A stretch of DNA of 12,500 bases from Eimeria necatrix (Eukaryota; Apicomplexa; Conoidasida; Eucoccidiorida; Eimeriidae): assembly GCF_000499385.1 (NCBI RefSeq), contig NW_013655024.1, forward strand, positions 4,714 through 17,213, written 5' to 3'. A model generated the notes under the pieces. The model was not told where the DNA came from. It saw only the letters and a list, made by a program, of their open reading frames with translations, and ran no database searches. The translations under genes were made by a program, and so were the position numbers. Of the stretch, positions 8,076 to 12,500 are shown in pieces. Each line of letters begins with the position of its first letter. Position 1 is the first letter of the stretch.

Positions 8076-8161
8076 CTAACCTGCAGCTTCTTGAGGGCTT
8101 GGCTCCTCGTGATGTACTGAGCTGCTGCTCCCTTTTTGAGTTTTTTGGTTTTTGTCCCCAT
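1560..8161 (-). CDS. PES1: Pescadillo homologue (PES1/Nop7), 12-exon split gene
   Basis: Pescadillo/Nop7 is a nucleolar protein. With BOP1/Erb1 and WDR12/Ytm1 it forms the PeBoW complex, needed for 27S pre-rRNA processing and 60S subunit assembly. Exons by inference: 8161-8081, 6945-6609, 5722-5526, 5089-4316, 4012-3921, 3702-3569, 3157-3006, 2771-2642, 2546-2479, 2333-2230, 2048-1961, 1655-1560. They total 2253 nt (750 residues; human is about 588, yeast about 605), all in phase. The diagnostic blocks occur in family order: [128 protein letters not shown]. The excess length is an Ala/Ser/Glu linker. The start ATG has AAAATGG context and an in-frame TAA nine bases upstream. Identity is firm; the ends of exons 4, 6, 9 and 10 are less so. 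Confidence 0.94.
1656..1960 (-). repeat. PES1 intron 11, CTG-rich in the sense strand
   Basis: Donor GTAATA, acceptor CTGCAG. Apart from the ends it is a mosaic of CAG/CAA/ACAGCA units on the plus strand, including a tract of about 15 units near 1895-1938. The sense strand is therefore CTG-rich, with five CTG units touching the acceptor. Confidence 0.88.
1961..2048 (-). CDS. PES1: PES1 exon 11 (residues 690-719)
   Basis: Acceptor GCTTTGTTTGCATGCAG. Reads [20 protein letters not shown] then HKRLYERIE, equivalent to human AKRLAIMMMKKREKYLYQKI. Donor GTAATA at 1960, phase 0. Confidence 0.92.
2049..2229 (-). repeat. PES1 intron 10, CAG-rich in the sense strand
   Basis: The plus strand is CTG/GTT-rich at 2083-2200, so the transcript reads CAG/AAC. 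About 30 nonrepeat bases with a pyrimidine-rich GCTTTGTTTGCATGCAG separate the tract from exon 11. Confidence 0.75.
2230..2333 (-). CDS. PES1: PES1 exon 10 (residues 656-690), tentative
   Basis: Acceptor TCTTCAG. Reads GSSETSAS, Ser runs, then TSPAPPRK. It ends ATC before donor GTAGGC (2229), phase 2, which matches exon 11. It lies in the low-conservation tail, so only the splice signals and matching phases support it. Confidence 0.55.
2479..2546 (-). CDS. PES1: PES1 exon 9 (residues 633-655)
   Basis: Good acceptor CCTTTATATTTTCAG. Reads [12 protein letters not shown] then [10 protein letters not shown], an acidic tail segment. The end is inferred at AAG before a GC donor (GCAAGC, 2478), phase 0. 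An alternative is a GT donor further on (CTG before GTGGGA), which joins exon 11 directly in phase and skips exon 10. Confidence 0.7.
2642..2771 (-). CDS. PES1: PES1 exon 8 (residues 590-632)
   Basis: The acceptor is 14 CTG units then CTTAG, the same design as intron 4. [20 protein letters not shown] joins directly to LSPFV and has the same spacing to Tyr-hydrophobic-Pro as human TEKEGDYVPPEK. An Ala-8 run and [11 protein letters not shown] follow. Donor GTAAGC at 2641, phase 1. Confidence 0.9.
2772..3005 (-). repeat. PES1 intron 7, AGC at 5' side and CTG at 3' side
   Basis: Donor GTAAGC runs straight into AGC repeats (plus-strand CTG, 2926-3000). The last 43 bases are 14 CTG units then CTTAG. 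About 100 nonrepeat bases lie between, including a readable but dispensable segment ([16 protein letters not shown]). Direct exon 7-8 joining fits the family spacing better, so I leave this segment intronic. Confidence 0.85.
3006..3157 (-). CDS. PES1: PES1 exon 7 (residues 539-589), BRCT core
   Basis: Reads [14 protein letters not shown], then [20 protein letters not shown], then [16 protein letters not shown]. The conserved BRCT tryptophan is in QPQW (about residue 559). The stretch between DRP and QPQW is about seven residues longer than in human or yeast with this acceptor. It ends GTA before the strong donor GTAAGC (3005), phase 0. Confidence 0.93.
3158..3568 (-). repeat. PES1 intron 6, degenerate telomere-like array
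   Basis: Positions 3288-3567 are AAACCCT units with AAACCCC, AAGCCCC and CCAGGTCCC variants; in the transcript this is UUUAGGG. The array begins at the 5' splice site (GTAGGGTTTAGGG). The 3' end is nine CTG units, with CCG interruptions upstream, then CAG. It is 411 nt with donor 3568. Confidence 0.85.
3569..3702 (-). CDS. PES1: PES1 exon 6 (residues 494-539), BRCT
   Basis: Acceptor CTGCAG after about 15 CTG units. The junction rebuilds [19 protein letters not shown], gapless against human [29 protein letters not shown] follows. The end is placed at donor GTAGGG (3568, phase 1) to fit the exon 7 frame. The alternative is GTTTAG at 3563 (phase 0) joined to an acceptor at CTGCAG or GCGAG inside exon 7. 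This junction is the least certain in the BRCT. Confidence 0.88.
3703..3920 (-). repeat. PES1 intron 5, CTG-filled
   Basis: Donor GTTTGC runs directly into CTG units. The middle is CTG/TTGC/GCTTT variants, and about 15 perfect CTG units precede CAG. Almost no nonrepeat sequence remains in 218 nt, yet the flanking protein joins without a gap. Confidence 0.92.
3921..4012 (-). CDS. PES1: PES1 exon 5 (residues 464-494), start of BRCT
   Basis: The acceptor is twelve CTG units then CTTAG. It reads [20 protein letters not shown] then [10 protein letters not shown], equivalent to human LFEGLKFFLN. It ends TGCAG before donor GTTTGC (3920), phase 2. Confidence 0.93.
4013..4315 (-). repeat. PES1 intron 4, CTG-filled
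   Basis: Plus-strand CAG/ACGTG/CAACTG units. CACGTGCAG recurs near 4209-4262. The acceptor is twelve CTG units then CTTAG. The inferred donor is GC (GCATGC); see exon 4 for the alternative. Confidence 0.75.
4316..5089 (-). CDS. PES1: PES1 exon 4 (residues 206-463), end of N-domain plus acidic linker
   Basis: Starts after ATTCAG with [19 protein letters not shown], equivalent to human HPTDVDYRVMATFTEFY. LYPPRL closes the N-terminal domain at about residue 246. Then come Ala-rich blocks separated by Lys-Gly, a Ser-12 run (about 350-361), a basic [15 protein letters not shown] segment that may be a nuclear signal, an 11-Ala run, and Glu/Asp-rich sequence to residue 463. Yeast Nop7 has an acidic linker at the same place. 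The 3' end is inferred as AAG before a GC donor (GCATGC, 4315). A GTTTGC donor at 4087 is an in-phase alternative, but it would add about 76 mostly Cys residues. Confidence 0.85.
5090..5525 (-). repeat. PES1 intron 3, CAG-CAC minisatellite plus AT palindrome
   Basis: Donor GTCTGC is followed by about 11 CTG units. Plus-strand 5236-5490 is a tandem array of roughly 26-39-base units built on CACAGCAGCACCACTACCAG, varying in the number of trailing CAGs (about seven copies). A near-perfect AT palindrome at about 5095-5147 sits next to the ATTCAG acceptor. Confidence 0.88.
5526..5722 (-). CDS. PES1: PES1 exon 3 (residues 140-205)
   Basis: Acceptor CTGCAG after eight CTG units. The split codon gives Ser, then [12 protein letters not shown], a short Gln run, and [40 protein letters not shown]. 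From the LRK block back to QQLC it aligns without gaps with yeast and human. Joined to exon 2 it gives FLLPSLP, like yeast FLFSNLP. Donor GTCTGC at 5525, phase 0. The T-rich part could be mistaken for a pyrimidine tract, but the alignment supports coding. Confidence 0.9.
5723..6608 (-). repeat. PES1 intron 2, composite repeats
   Basis: In sense order: A/T-rich DNA (6540-6600), a telomere-like array (6417-6440, AAACCCT about 3.4 copies on plus), then about 350 bases of TTAA/AAAT-rich DNA with a 17-base motif (TTAATTGCATTTAAAAA) three times at 22-base spacing (6313, 6335, 6357). A CAG tract follows (about 5921-5960), then T-rich DNA, and eight CTG units before CAG. It is 886 nt. Confidence 0.85.
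6609..6945 (-). CDS. PES1: PES1 exon 2 (residues 28-139)
   Basis: Acceptor GCGCAG, then [20 protein letters not shown], the most conserved N-terminal block of the family. A basic, repeat-affected stretch follows (Leu-Gln, Ala-5, [12 protein letters not shown]), then [17 protein letters not shown], equivalent to human FIDALRDLDDALSMCFL. The exon ends CCAA before donor GTGCGC (6608), phase 1. The frame is open throughout, and its length between the two anchors is close to the human one. Confidence 0.92.
6946..8080 (-). repeat. PES1 intron 1, TAGC array plus CAG mosaic
   Basis: Donor GTTAGT, acceptor GCGCAG, 1135 nt. In sense order it holds a CTG mosaic (plus-strand CAG, 7697-8075), about 120 bases of AT-rich unique DNA (7567-7690), and the TAGC/TGGC array (6965-7565). 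Flanking exons join as [11 protein letters not shown], matching human KLQLSLADFRR exactly in length. Confidence 0.9.
6965..7565 (+). repeat. TAGC/TGGC tetranucleotide-derived satellite
   Basis: About 600 bases of TAGC and TGGC units with GGGTGGC and GGTAGGG variants. A higher-order block with GGTAGGGTAGC and GATGATTGGGTAGC recurs near 7025, 7098, 7148 and 7180. The right end has CTAGCTATATAAAC three times (7512-7566). Confidence 0.95.
8081..8161 (-). CDS. PES1: PES1 exon 1 (residues 1-27)
   Basis: Encodes the N-terminus: [14 protein letters not shown] followed by [13 protein letters not shown]. This matches the pescadillo start, where yeast has NFITRSQAVRKLQ. It ends CAG, then donor GTTAGT at 8080, phase 0. 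CTG repeats begin right after the donor. Confidence 0.92.
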
Positions 8162-8175
8162 TTTGATTTAAAAGA

Positions 8176-8234
<59 letters not shown>

Positions 8235-8373
8235 GAAATAAAAAGAAATAAAATGGAATTAAAATGAAATTAAAAGAAAGAAAAGAACAAAAAAGGATAA
8301 AAGAGGTAATAGGGGCCCCCAGAGAAGCAGCAAAAAGAAAAAGGGGCGGAAAAGGCTTTTGCTGCTTCGAACT

Positions 8374-8420
<47 letters not shown>

Positions 8421-8539
8421 TGTGGGGCAGCAGCAGCCCGCTCAAACGCAGCAGCAGACTTCCCCAAAAGAGTTTAATTGAATTAAATTCAAAAGTCTTT
8501 TTTTAAATTCAAAAGAAAACAAAATTCAAAAGAATTAAA

Positions 8540-8544
<5 letters not shown>
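8162..8544. other. PES1 5' flank: pyrimidine 9-mer array and CAG tract
   Basis: Directly upstream of the PES1 ATG, plus-strand 8177-8252 is a [13 protein letters not shown] tandem repeat of 9-10 bases; the sense strand is T-rich. A (CAG)15-like tract lies at 8374-8419. No TATA-like element stands out, so the promoter is placed here only by position. Confidence 0.5.
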
Positions 8545-8587
<43 letters not shown>

Positions 8588-9290
8588 CGGGGCCCCACAC
8601 CTGGGGCCCCACCCTCTCAGCCCCGGGGGCCCCGGGGGCCCCAGGGGGCCCCAGGGGGCCCCCCGGGGCCCTTTTTCGCGCAAATAAACAGTTAAATAGA
8701 ACAAATTATTTAAAAATAATATTTATTAACTTTTAAAACAATTTATTTGGCTAAAATTCGCCAAAATGAGACAAAAAGAGGGCTAGGGAGGCCCGGGGGC
8801 CCCCCTTGTTGGGGCCTCTACGACGGGGCCCCCAATGGGGGCCCCCTGCAGCTCAGGGCATCTTCCAGGGGCCCTTTTTTGGGTTTAAATAACTCAAAAC
8901 TTCAATTTTTTTGCATATTATTCTTTCCATTTATCGAAGTTCCTTCTCTTAAGCAGCAAATCCAAAAAAGGCCAAAAAAGGCAGAATTTGACCCAATTTA
9001 AGGGCCCCCCGGGGGACTCCCAGGGGCTCCGGGGGCCCCAGGGGCCCCCAGGGGGCCCCCGGAGCTTCTGGAGCCCCACGCAGGGGCCCCCGGGGGCTTT
9101 AGAGGGACCTGGAGGGTCCTAGAGGGCCCCAGGGGGCCCTCTGTGGGACCCGGGGGGCCCCAGGGGGCCCCCTGGGGCCCCGGGGGGCCCAAGGAGGCTC
9201 CGGGGGGCCCCAAAGAGATCCCGCAGGGCCATCTGAGGATTCTTGAGGGCCTTCAGGGGCCCCCGGGGGGCCCCTTTGGGTCTTTTTGGA
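8539..9290. repeat. (CAG) tract and GGGGCCCC blocks, no gene
   Basis: About 15 CAG units (8541-8585), then GGGGCCCC-rich blocks at 8589-8673, 8790-8875 and 9001-9280, separated by AT-rich DNA. Stop-free frames here translate only to Gly/Pro/Ala and look like repeat by-products. Confidence 0.8.
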
Positions 9291-10195
9291 TGGCTAAAAG
9301 GATTTGTTTGGTGGATGAAAAAAAGTGAAATTGAATTAAAGGAATTATGCAAATTAAATTCGGAGATGAAATGAAAATGAATTAAAAGATTTGCGCACAT
9401 TTAATTTGTTAATTTGTTTCGCCTTTTTGGGGCCTTTTTTCCAAAAGAGGAAAACTTTGGAGGAAATGAAGGAAAAGAATTCAAAAAGAATTTAAAAATT
9501 AAAAAAAAAAGAAATAATTGAAAAGAAATAAAAGAAAATTAAAAAAACTATAAAGCACTGAAAGAACGAAAAAGAAATGAATGAAAAATTGCAAAAGACA
9601 AAAAGGAAAACGAAAATGCGAAAAAAAGAAGTTTTGAAACGAAAATTAAAAAAATTAGAAATTGAAAATAAAAATAAAAATAAAAAACTTTTGAAAAATT
9701 AGTTTTAAAAGTTTTAAAAAGATTTAAAAATTAGAAAAAACAAAAATCACAAAATCGAACTTTGGCACTTTCAGAAACTCGAATTTTCAGCTTTAATTTT
9801 TGTTTCAAATTCTTTTTTAAATTTGAAAAAGTAAAAATAAAATAAAATAAATAAAATAAATAAATATAACGAAGTGAAGTAATGTAAAATAAATAAAATA
9901 AAATAAGAAGAAAAAATAAAATAAAAAGAAAAAGGACAAAAGAAGCGCAAGAAGGAAAAGAATTTGAAAGTTCCAAAAGCTGGAAATTAAAAAAAAGTAA
10001 AAGAAAATTAAAAATAAATTTAATTCAAAAATAAAAATTCGCAAAAGAAATTCAATTTGAGAATTCCAAAAGATAAACTTGTTTAAATTTGAATTCAAAA
10101 ACGAAGAAAATATATTTAAATAAATGTTCAATTATATAAACAAGAAGCAAATAAGTAAATAAAAAAATAAATAGATAAACAAATAAATAAATGAA

Positions 10196-10230
<35 letters not shown>

Positions 10231-10440
10231 ATAGTCAGGCAAGCTGATAAATAAGTAACAACTAAATAACTAAATAGGCAAACAGATATGTAAATAAAGA
10301 AGTAAGTAAATCAATAAACAAACAAATAAACAAATAAATAAATAAACAAATAAGTAAATAAATAAACAAACAAATAAATAAATAAATAAATAAATAAACA
10401 AATAAATAAATAAATAAAGCAAGTTAGCAAATCCAGAAAA
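9291..10440. repeat. A-rich DNA ending in an (AAAT)n array, no gene
   Basis: Plus strand is strongly A-rich: AAAAG/AATAAA words to about 10130, then tandem AAAT/AAAC/AAGT units from 10140 to 10418, with one unbroken (AAAT) run near 10185-10232. The minus-strand frames are Phe/Leu/Ile-rich products of this composition. Confidence 0.8.
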
Positions 10441-10446
10441 GAAGTC

Positions 10447-10520
10447 TGCATGCGTGTTGGGGTGTCTGTACACCTGAACAAACGCCTCGCGCTGCATGCA
10501 CCCTGGGGTGTCTGTACACC
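10447..10520 (+). promoter_or_regulatory. Duplicated 28-bp module with TGCATGC and an inverted repeat
   Basis: Copies at 10447-10474 and 10493-10520 share TGCATGC, four variable bases, T, and GGGGTGTCTGTACACC. The last part contains the inverted repeat GGTGT-CTGT-ACACC. GCATGC is a known ApiAP2-type promoter motif in apicomplexans. It lies at the border between AT repeats and the GGGGCCCC gene region. A remnant minisatellite is the alternative. Confidence 0.5.
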
Positions 10521-10545
10521 CCAAATTGCAGCGCAAATCGCTTTT

Positions 10546-10918
10546 CAAACTTCCGGTTGTCTTCCAATTCCATTTAAGTCCAAAAGTCTCGAAATAACTC
10601 CCAAAACAAAGTCATCGGGGCCCCAAGAAGGGGGCCCCTCAACTTGCATGCGCCGAAGGGCCCTTTGCATCTTTTTCAACTTCTTTTCTTCTTTCTTTAA
10701 CTTCGGATTTGCATTCAAAAGGCTTTGGGGGGCCCCCCGCAGGGGCCCCCCAAGGGGGCCCCCCCCCAGGGGGCCCCTGTAGGGGTCCCCCCCCAGGGGG
10801 CCCCCCGCACGGGGGCCCCCCCGGAGGGGGCCCCCCCTGGGGGGGCCCCCCTCTCGGGGGGCCCCCCCTCTGGGGGGCCCCCTTCGGGGGCCCCTGGGCT
10901 TTTGCTGCTCGCTGCTGC
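10546..10918. other. GGGGCCCC repeats and a possible basic-helix exon
   Basis: GGGGCCCC palindromes fill 10728-10895. On minus, 10660-10720 reads ANPKLKKEEKKLKKMQRALR, open to a TGA at 10545. It could be the true 3' end of the 11580 gene, read through or spliced across the repeats, or untranslated sequence. Confidence 0.35.
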
Positions 10919-11511
10919 TCAGTTCTCCAGAGCCGCTGTCCGAGGGGCCCCCGCTGGACCCTGAGGGGCCCCCCGAGGGGCCCCCCAGGGGGCCCCCAAG
11001 GGGGCCCCCGGGGGGCCCCCCGGGGGCCCTCAGGGTACCTTCGCCAAGGGGGGCCCCCTGAAGACTCCCGCTGTCCCCTTCGGAAGCTTCTTCATTCTCC
11101 TCACTGCCTCTGCTGACCTTCCCCTCTAGGGGGGGCCCCCGGGGCCCCAGGGGCCCCCAGGACCCTTGGGGGCCCCCAGCGTACCTTGTTTCGAAGGACT
11201 TGAGAAAGTTTGACAACTGAAATGAAAATTAAAACGAGAAGACAAAATCCTGAAACAGAAACAGCAAATCTGTCTCCTGGACTCAAAACAACTCCATGGG
11301 GGCCCCCCTTAGCTAGGAAAAGGCTTTTGAACTTCTTCCCCAGGAGGCCAGTACCCTCCGGGGGGCCCCCCCTCCTGGGGCCCCCCAGGGGGCCCCTGGG
11401 GGGGGCCCCCGGGGGGCCCCCAAAGGCCCGCAAGTAGTGCAGATTGAGCAGCAGCTCATCTAGGATTTCGGGGTCTATAGGGATGCTCTCTTCAACCCCC
11501 GGGGCCTCCTC

Positions 11512-11550
<39 letters not shown>

Positions 11551-11580
11551 ATGCAGGGGCCCAGAGAAATAGTGGCCCAT
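10919..11580 (-). CDS. Unrecognised gene dissected by GGGGCCCC repeats (tentative 4-exon model)
   Basis: Product not recognised. ATG at 11580 has context CCAAAATGG, like the PES1 start. The N-terminus reads MGHYFSGPLH, then about 13 Gln, then VEESIPIDPEILDELLLNLH YLRAFG, which looks like real helical protein. Tentative exons: 11580-11355 (donor GTACTG), 11216-11185 (acceptor TTTTCATTTCAG, donor GTACGC; KLSQVLRNK), 11125-11039 (acceptor CCCTAG, donor GTACCC; SAEAVRRMKKLPKGTAGVF) and 10960-10919 (acceptor CCTCAG, stop TGA). They total 387 nt, in phase, with three GTAC-type donors. GGGGCCCC motifs lie both in the introns and at the end of exon 1. Because GGGGCCCC has no stop codons, several frames stay open here, and an alternative reading runs on to 10545. 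The first exon is the best supported; the rest could be wrong. Confidence 0.38.
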
Positions 11581-12150
11581 TTTGGCATTAGAAGCAGCCC
11601 CTGGGGCCCCCGGGGGGCCCCAGAAAAGGGTTTGAAGGGTCTGGGGGCCCCCGGGGGCCCCTGGGGGCCCCTGTCGGCAGCAGGTGTGTGGAGGGTTTGG
11701 GCTGGGGGGCCCCTCTGGGGCGTTTGGGGGCCTTTTGATGTGCAAAAAAGAGTAAAAATAAATAAATAAAAATAAATAAAAATAAATAAATAAATAAATA
11801 AATATTAAATCAACAAATTGCGAAAGACACGGGCAACAGAGGCCCCCTTTGCCCGAACCGGCCGTGCAGCGGCGCCGCGAAGCCAAAAAGGGTCCAGTTT
11901 GCAAATAAAATAAAAATAAATATAAATTTATTTCCCAATTTTCATTTTAATTTCAAATTTCCCACTTTTTAATCCTCTAAACCCTCAACAAAACCGCGAG
12001 ACGCAGCGCCACCTGTACAAACCGCCGTCCTGGGGGCCCCCGGGGCCCCCAGGGGGCCCCCGGGGGGGCCCCAGGGGCCCCAGGGGGCCCCAAGGGGGGC
12101 CCCACGTTTGTAGTTGATTTGCTGGATATGTTTACTTTTGCCTTTATTAG
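11581..12150. other. Region between divergent candidate genes
   Basis: GGGGCCCC blocks (11590-11720 and 12028-12105), an (AAAT)n array (11750-11800), a GC-rich unique patch (11830-11890) and AT-rich DNA (11900-11970). No gene is supported. A donor-like GTACAA near 12015 could end an upstream plus-strand exon. Confidence 0.45.
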
Positions 12151-12451
12151 GAAGGACGTGAGGGGCCCCGGGTGTGCACAGAATGCGGTTTAGGGTTTAG
12201 GGTTTAGGGTTTAGGGTTTAGGGTTTAGGGTTTAGGGTTTAGGGTTTGCAGCTGCTGCGCAGGCCCTGCTGACTGCCCTCTGCAGCTTGCTGCTGGGGGC
12301 CCCCCTTGCTGCTGCTGCCTTTGCTTCTCTCCAGGGGGCCCCCCTCTTCCCGAGGCTTTGGGGGGCCCTCAAGACCCACCCCAGCATAATTTGTCTCCCT
12401 ATAAAAGTAGGCCCTAATACAAAGCCCATGGGGGCCCCCGGGGGCCCCTAG
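12151..12451 (+). CDS. Tentative 3' exons of an unrecognised plus-strand gene
   Basis: An exon at 12151-12187 follows acceptor TTTTGCCTTTATTAG and ends in phase 1 before GTTTAG. The intron 12188-12251 is eight TTTAGGG copies ending TTTGCAG. The next exon starts at 12252 in the matching phase. The join reads RVCTECAAAQALLTALCSLL. Further on are LFPRLWGALKTHPSIICLPI and KVGPNTKPM, with a TAG at 12449-12451. A donor-like GTAGGC near 12400 could end the exon earlier. The Leu/Ala-rich part could be a helical repeat or a membrane segment. Matched phase and protein-like composition are the only support. Confidence 0.28.
12189..12247 (+). repeat. Telomere-like (TTTAGGG)8
   Basis: Eight perfect TTTAGGG copies plus TTT, opposite in orientation to the AAACCCT arrays at 1213, 3288 and 6417. 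It forms the body of the proposed 64-nt plus-strand intron. Confidence 0.95.
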
Positions 12452-12500
12452 AGGCCCCTGGGGACCCAGCGGGGGCCCCTGGGGCCCCCCTGAGGGTTTC

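Noticed and set aside
7697..8080. CRISPR-like array of regular repeats
   Set aside because: The units are trinucleotides with irregular variants in a eukaryotic intron; there are no spacers of constant length.
9731..10131. Phe/Leu/Ile-rich minus-strand frames as membrane proteins
   Set aside because: They are the translation of A-rich simple sequence and show no conserved residues or bounded helices.
11217..11280. Membrane helix FCLLVLIFISVV in the second gene
   Set aside because: The T-rich stretch ends in TTTTCATTTCAG and reads better as a pyrimidine tract and acceptor.
12391..12400. TATA-like TATAAAAG as a promoter
   Set aside because: It lies in an open frame with protein-like translation, and TATA boxes are not a dependable promoter mark in this group.

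Overview
The window reads as nuclear DNA of a coccidian apicomplexan, most likely an Eimeria species. The evidence is dense CAG/CTG trinucleotide tracts, interstitial AAACCCT/TTTAGGG telomere-like arrays, homopolymeric alanine, serine and glutamine runs, and intron-rich genes. Species is not assigned. No bacterial, viral, tRNA, rRNA or transposon gene was recognised.

The main content is one split gene on the minus strand, from 8161 down to 1560. It is the homologue of pescadillo (PES1/Nop7), the ribosome-biogenesis factor. No single reading frame reveals it. I rebuilt it by hand from twelve exons whose phases all agree (2253 nt, 750 residues plus stop). It has the pescadillo N-terminal domain (about residues 1-246), a long Ala/Ser/Glu acidic linker (about 247-465), a BRCT domain (about 482-589) and a charged C-terminal tail. 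Exons 4 (3' end), 6 (3' end), 9 and 10 carry some boundary uncertainty; the other boundaries are fixed by gapless junctions with human and yeast pescadillo as I remember them.

The introns are largely made of repeats. CTG tracts run directly into the 3' splice site in six of eleven introns. Intron 6 is a degenerate TTTAGGG array that starts at its own 5' splice site. Intron 1 carries about 600 bp of a TAGC/TGGC tetranucleotide array. Intron 3 holds a CAG-CAC minisatellite and an AT palindrome. Three introns with CAG/AGC in the sense strand instead have conventional pyrimidine-rich acceptors set apart from the repeat.

Right of this gene, 8162-10545 is noncoding as far as I can see: GGGGCCCC blocks, A-rich DNA, an (AAAT)n array, and a duplicated 28-bp module at 10447-10520 containing TGCATGC. 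A second, unrecognised minus-strand gene probably starts at 11580 and is dissected by GGGGCCCC repeats. At the right edge a tentative plus-strand gene has a 64-nt intron that is almost entirely eight TTTAGGG copies. At the left edge, 1-479 holds GGGGCCCC repeats and one weak plus-strand exon candidate; 480-1559 holds no gene I can support.
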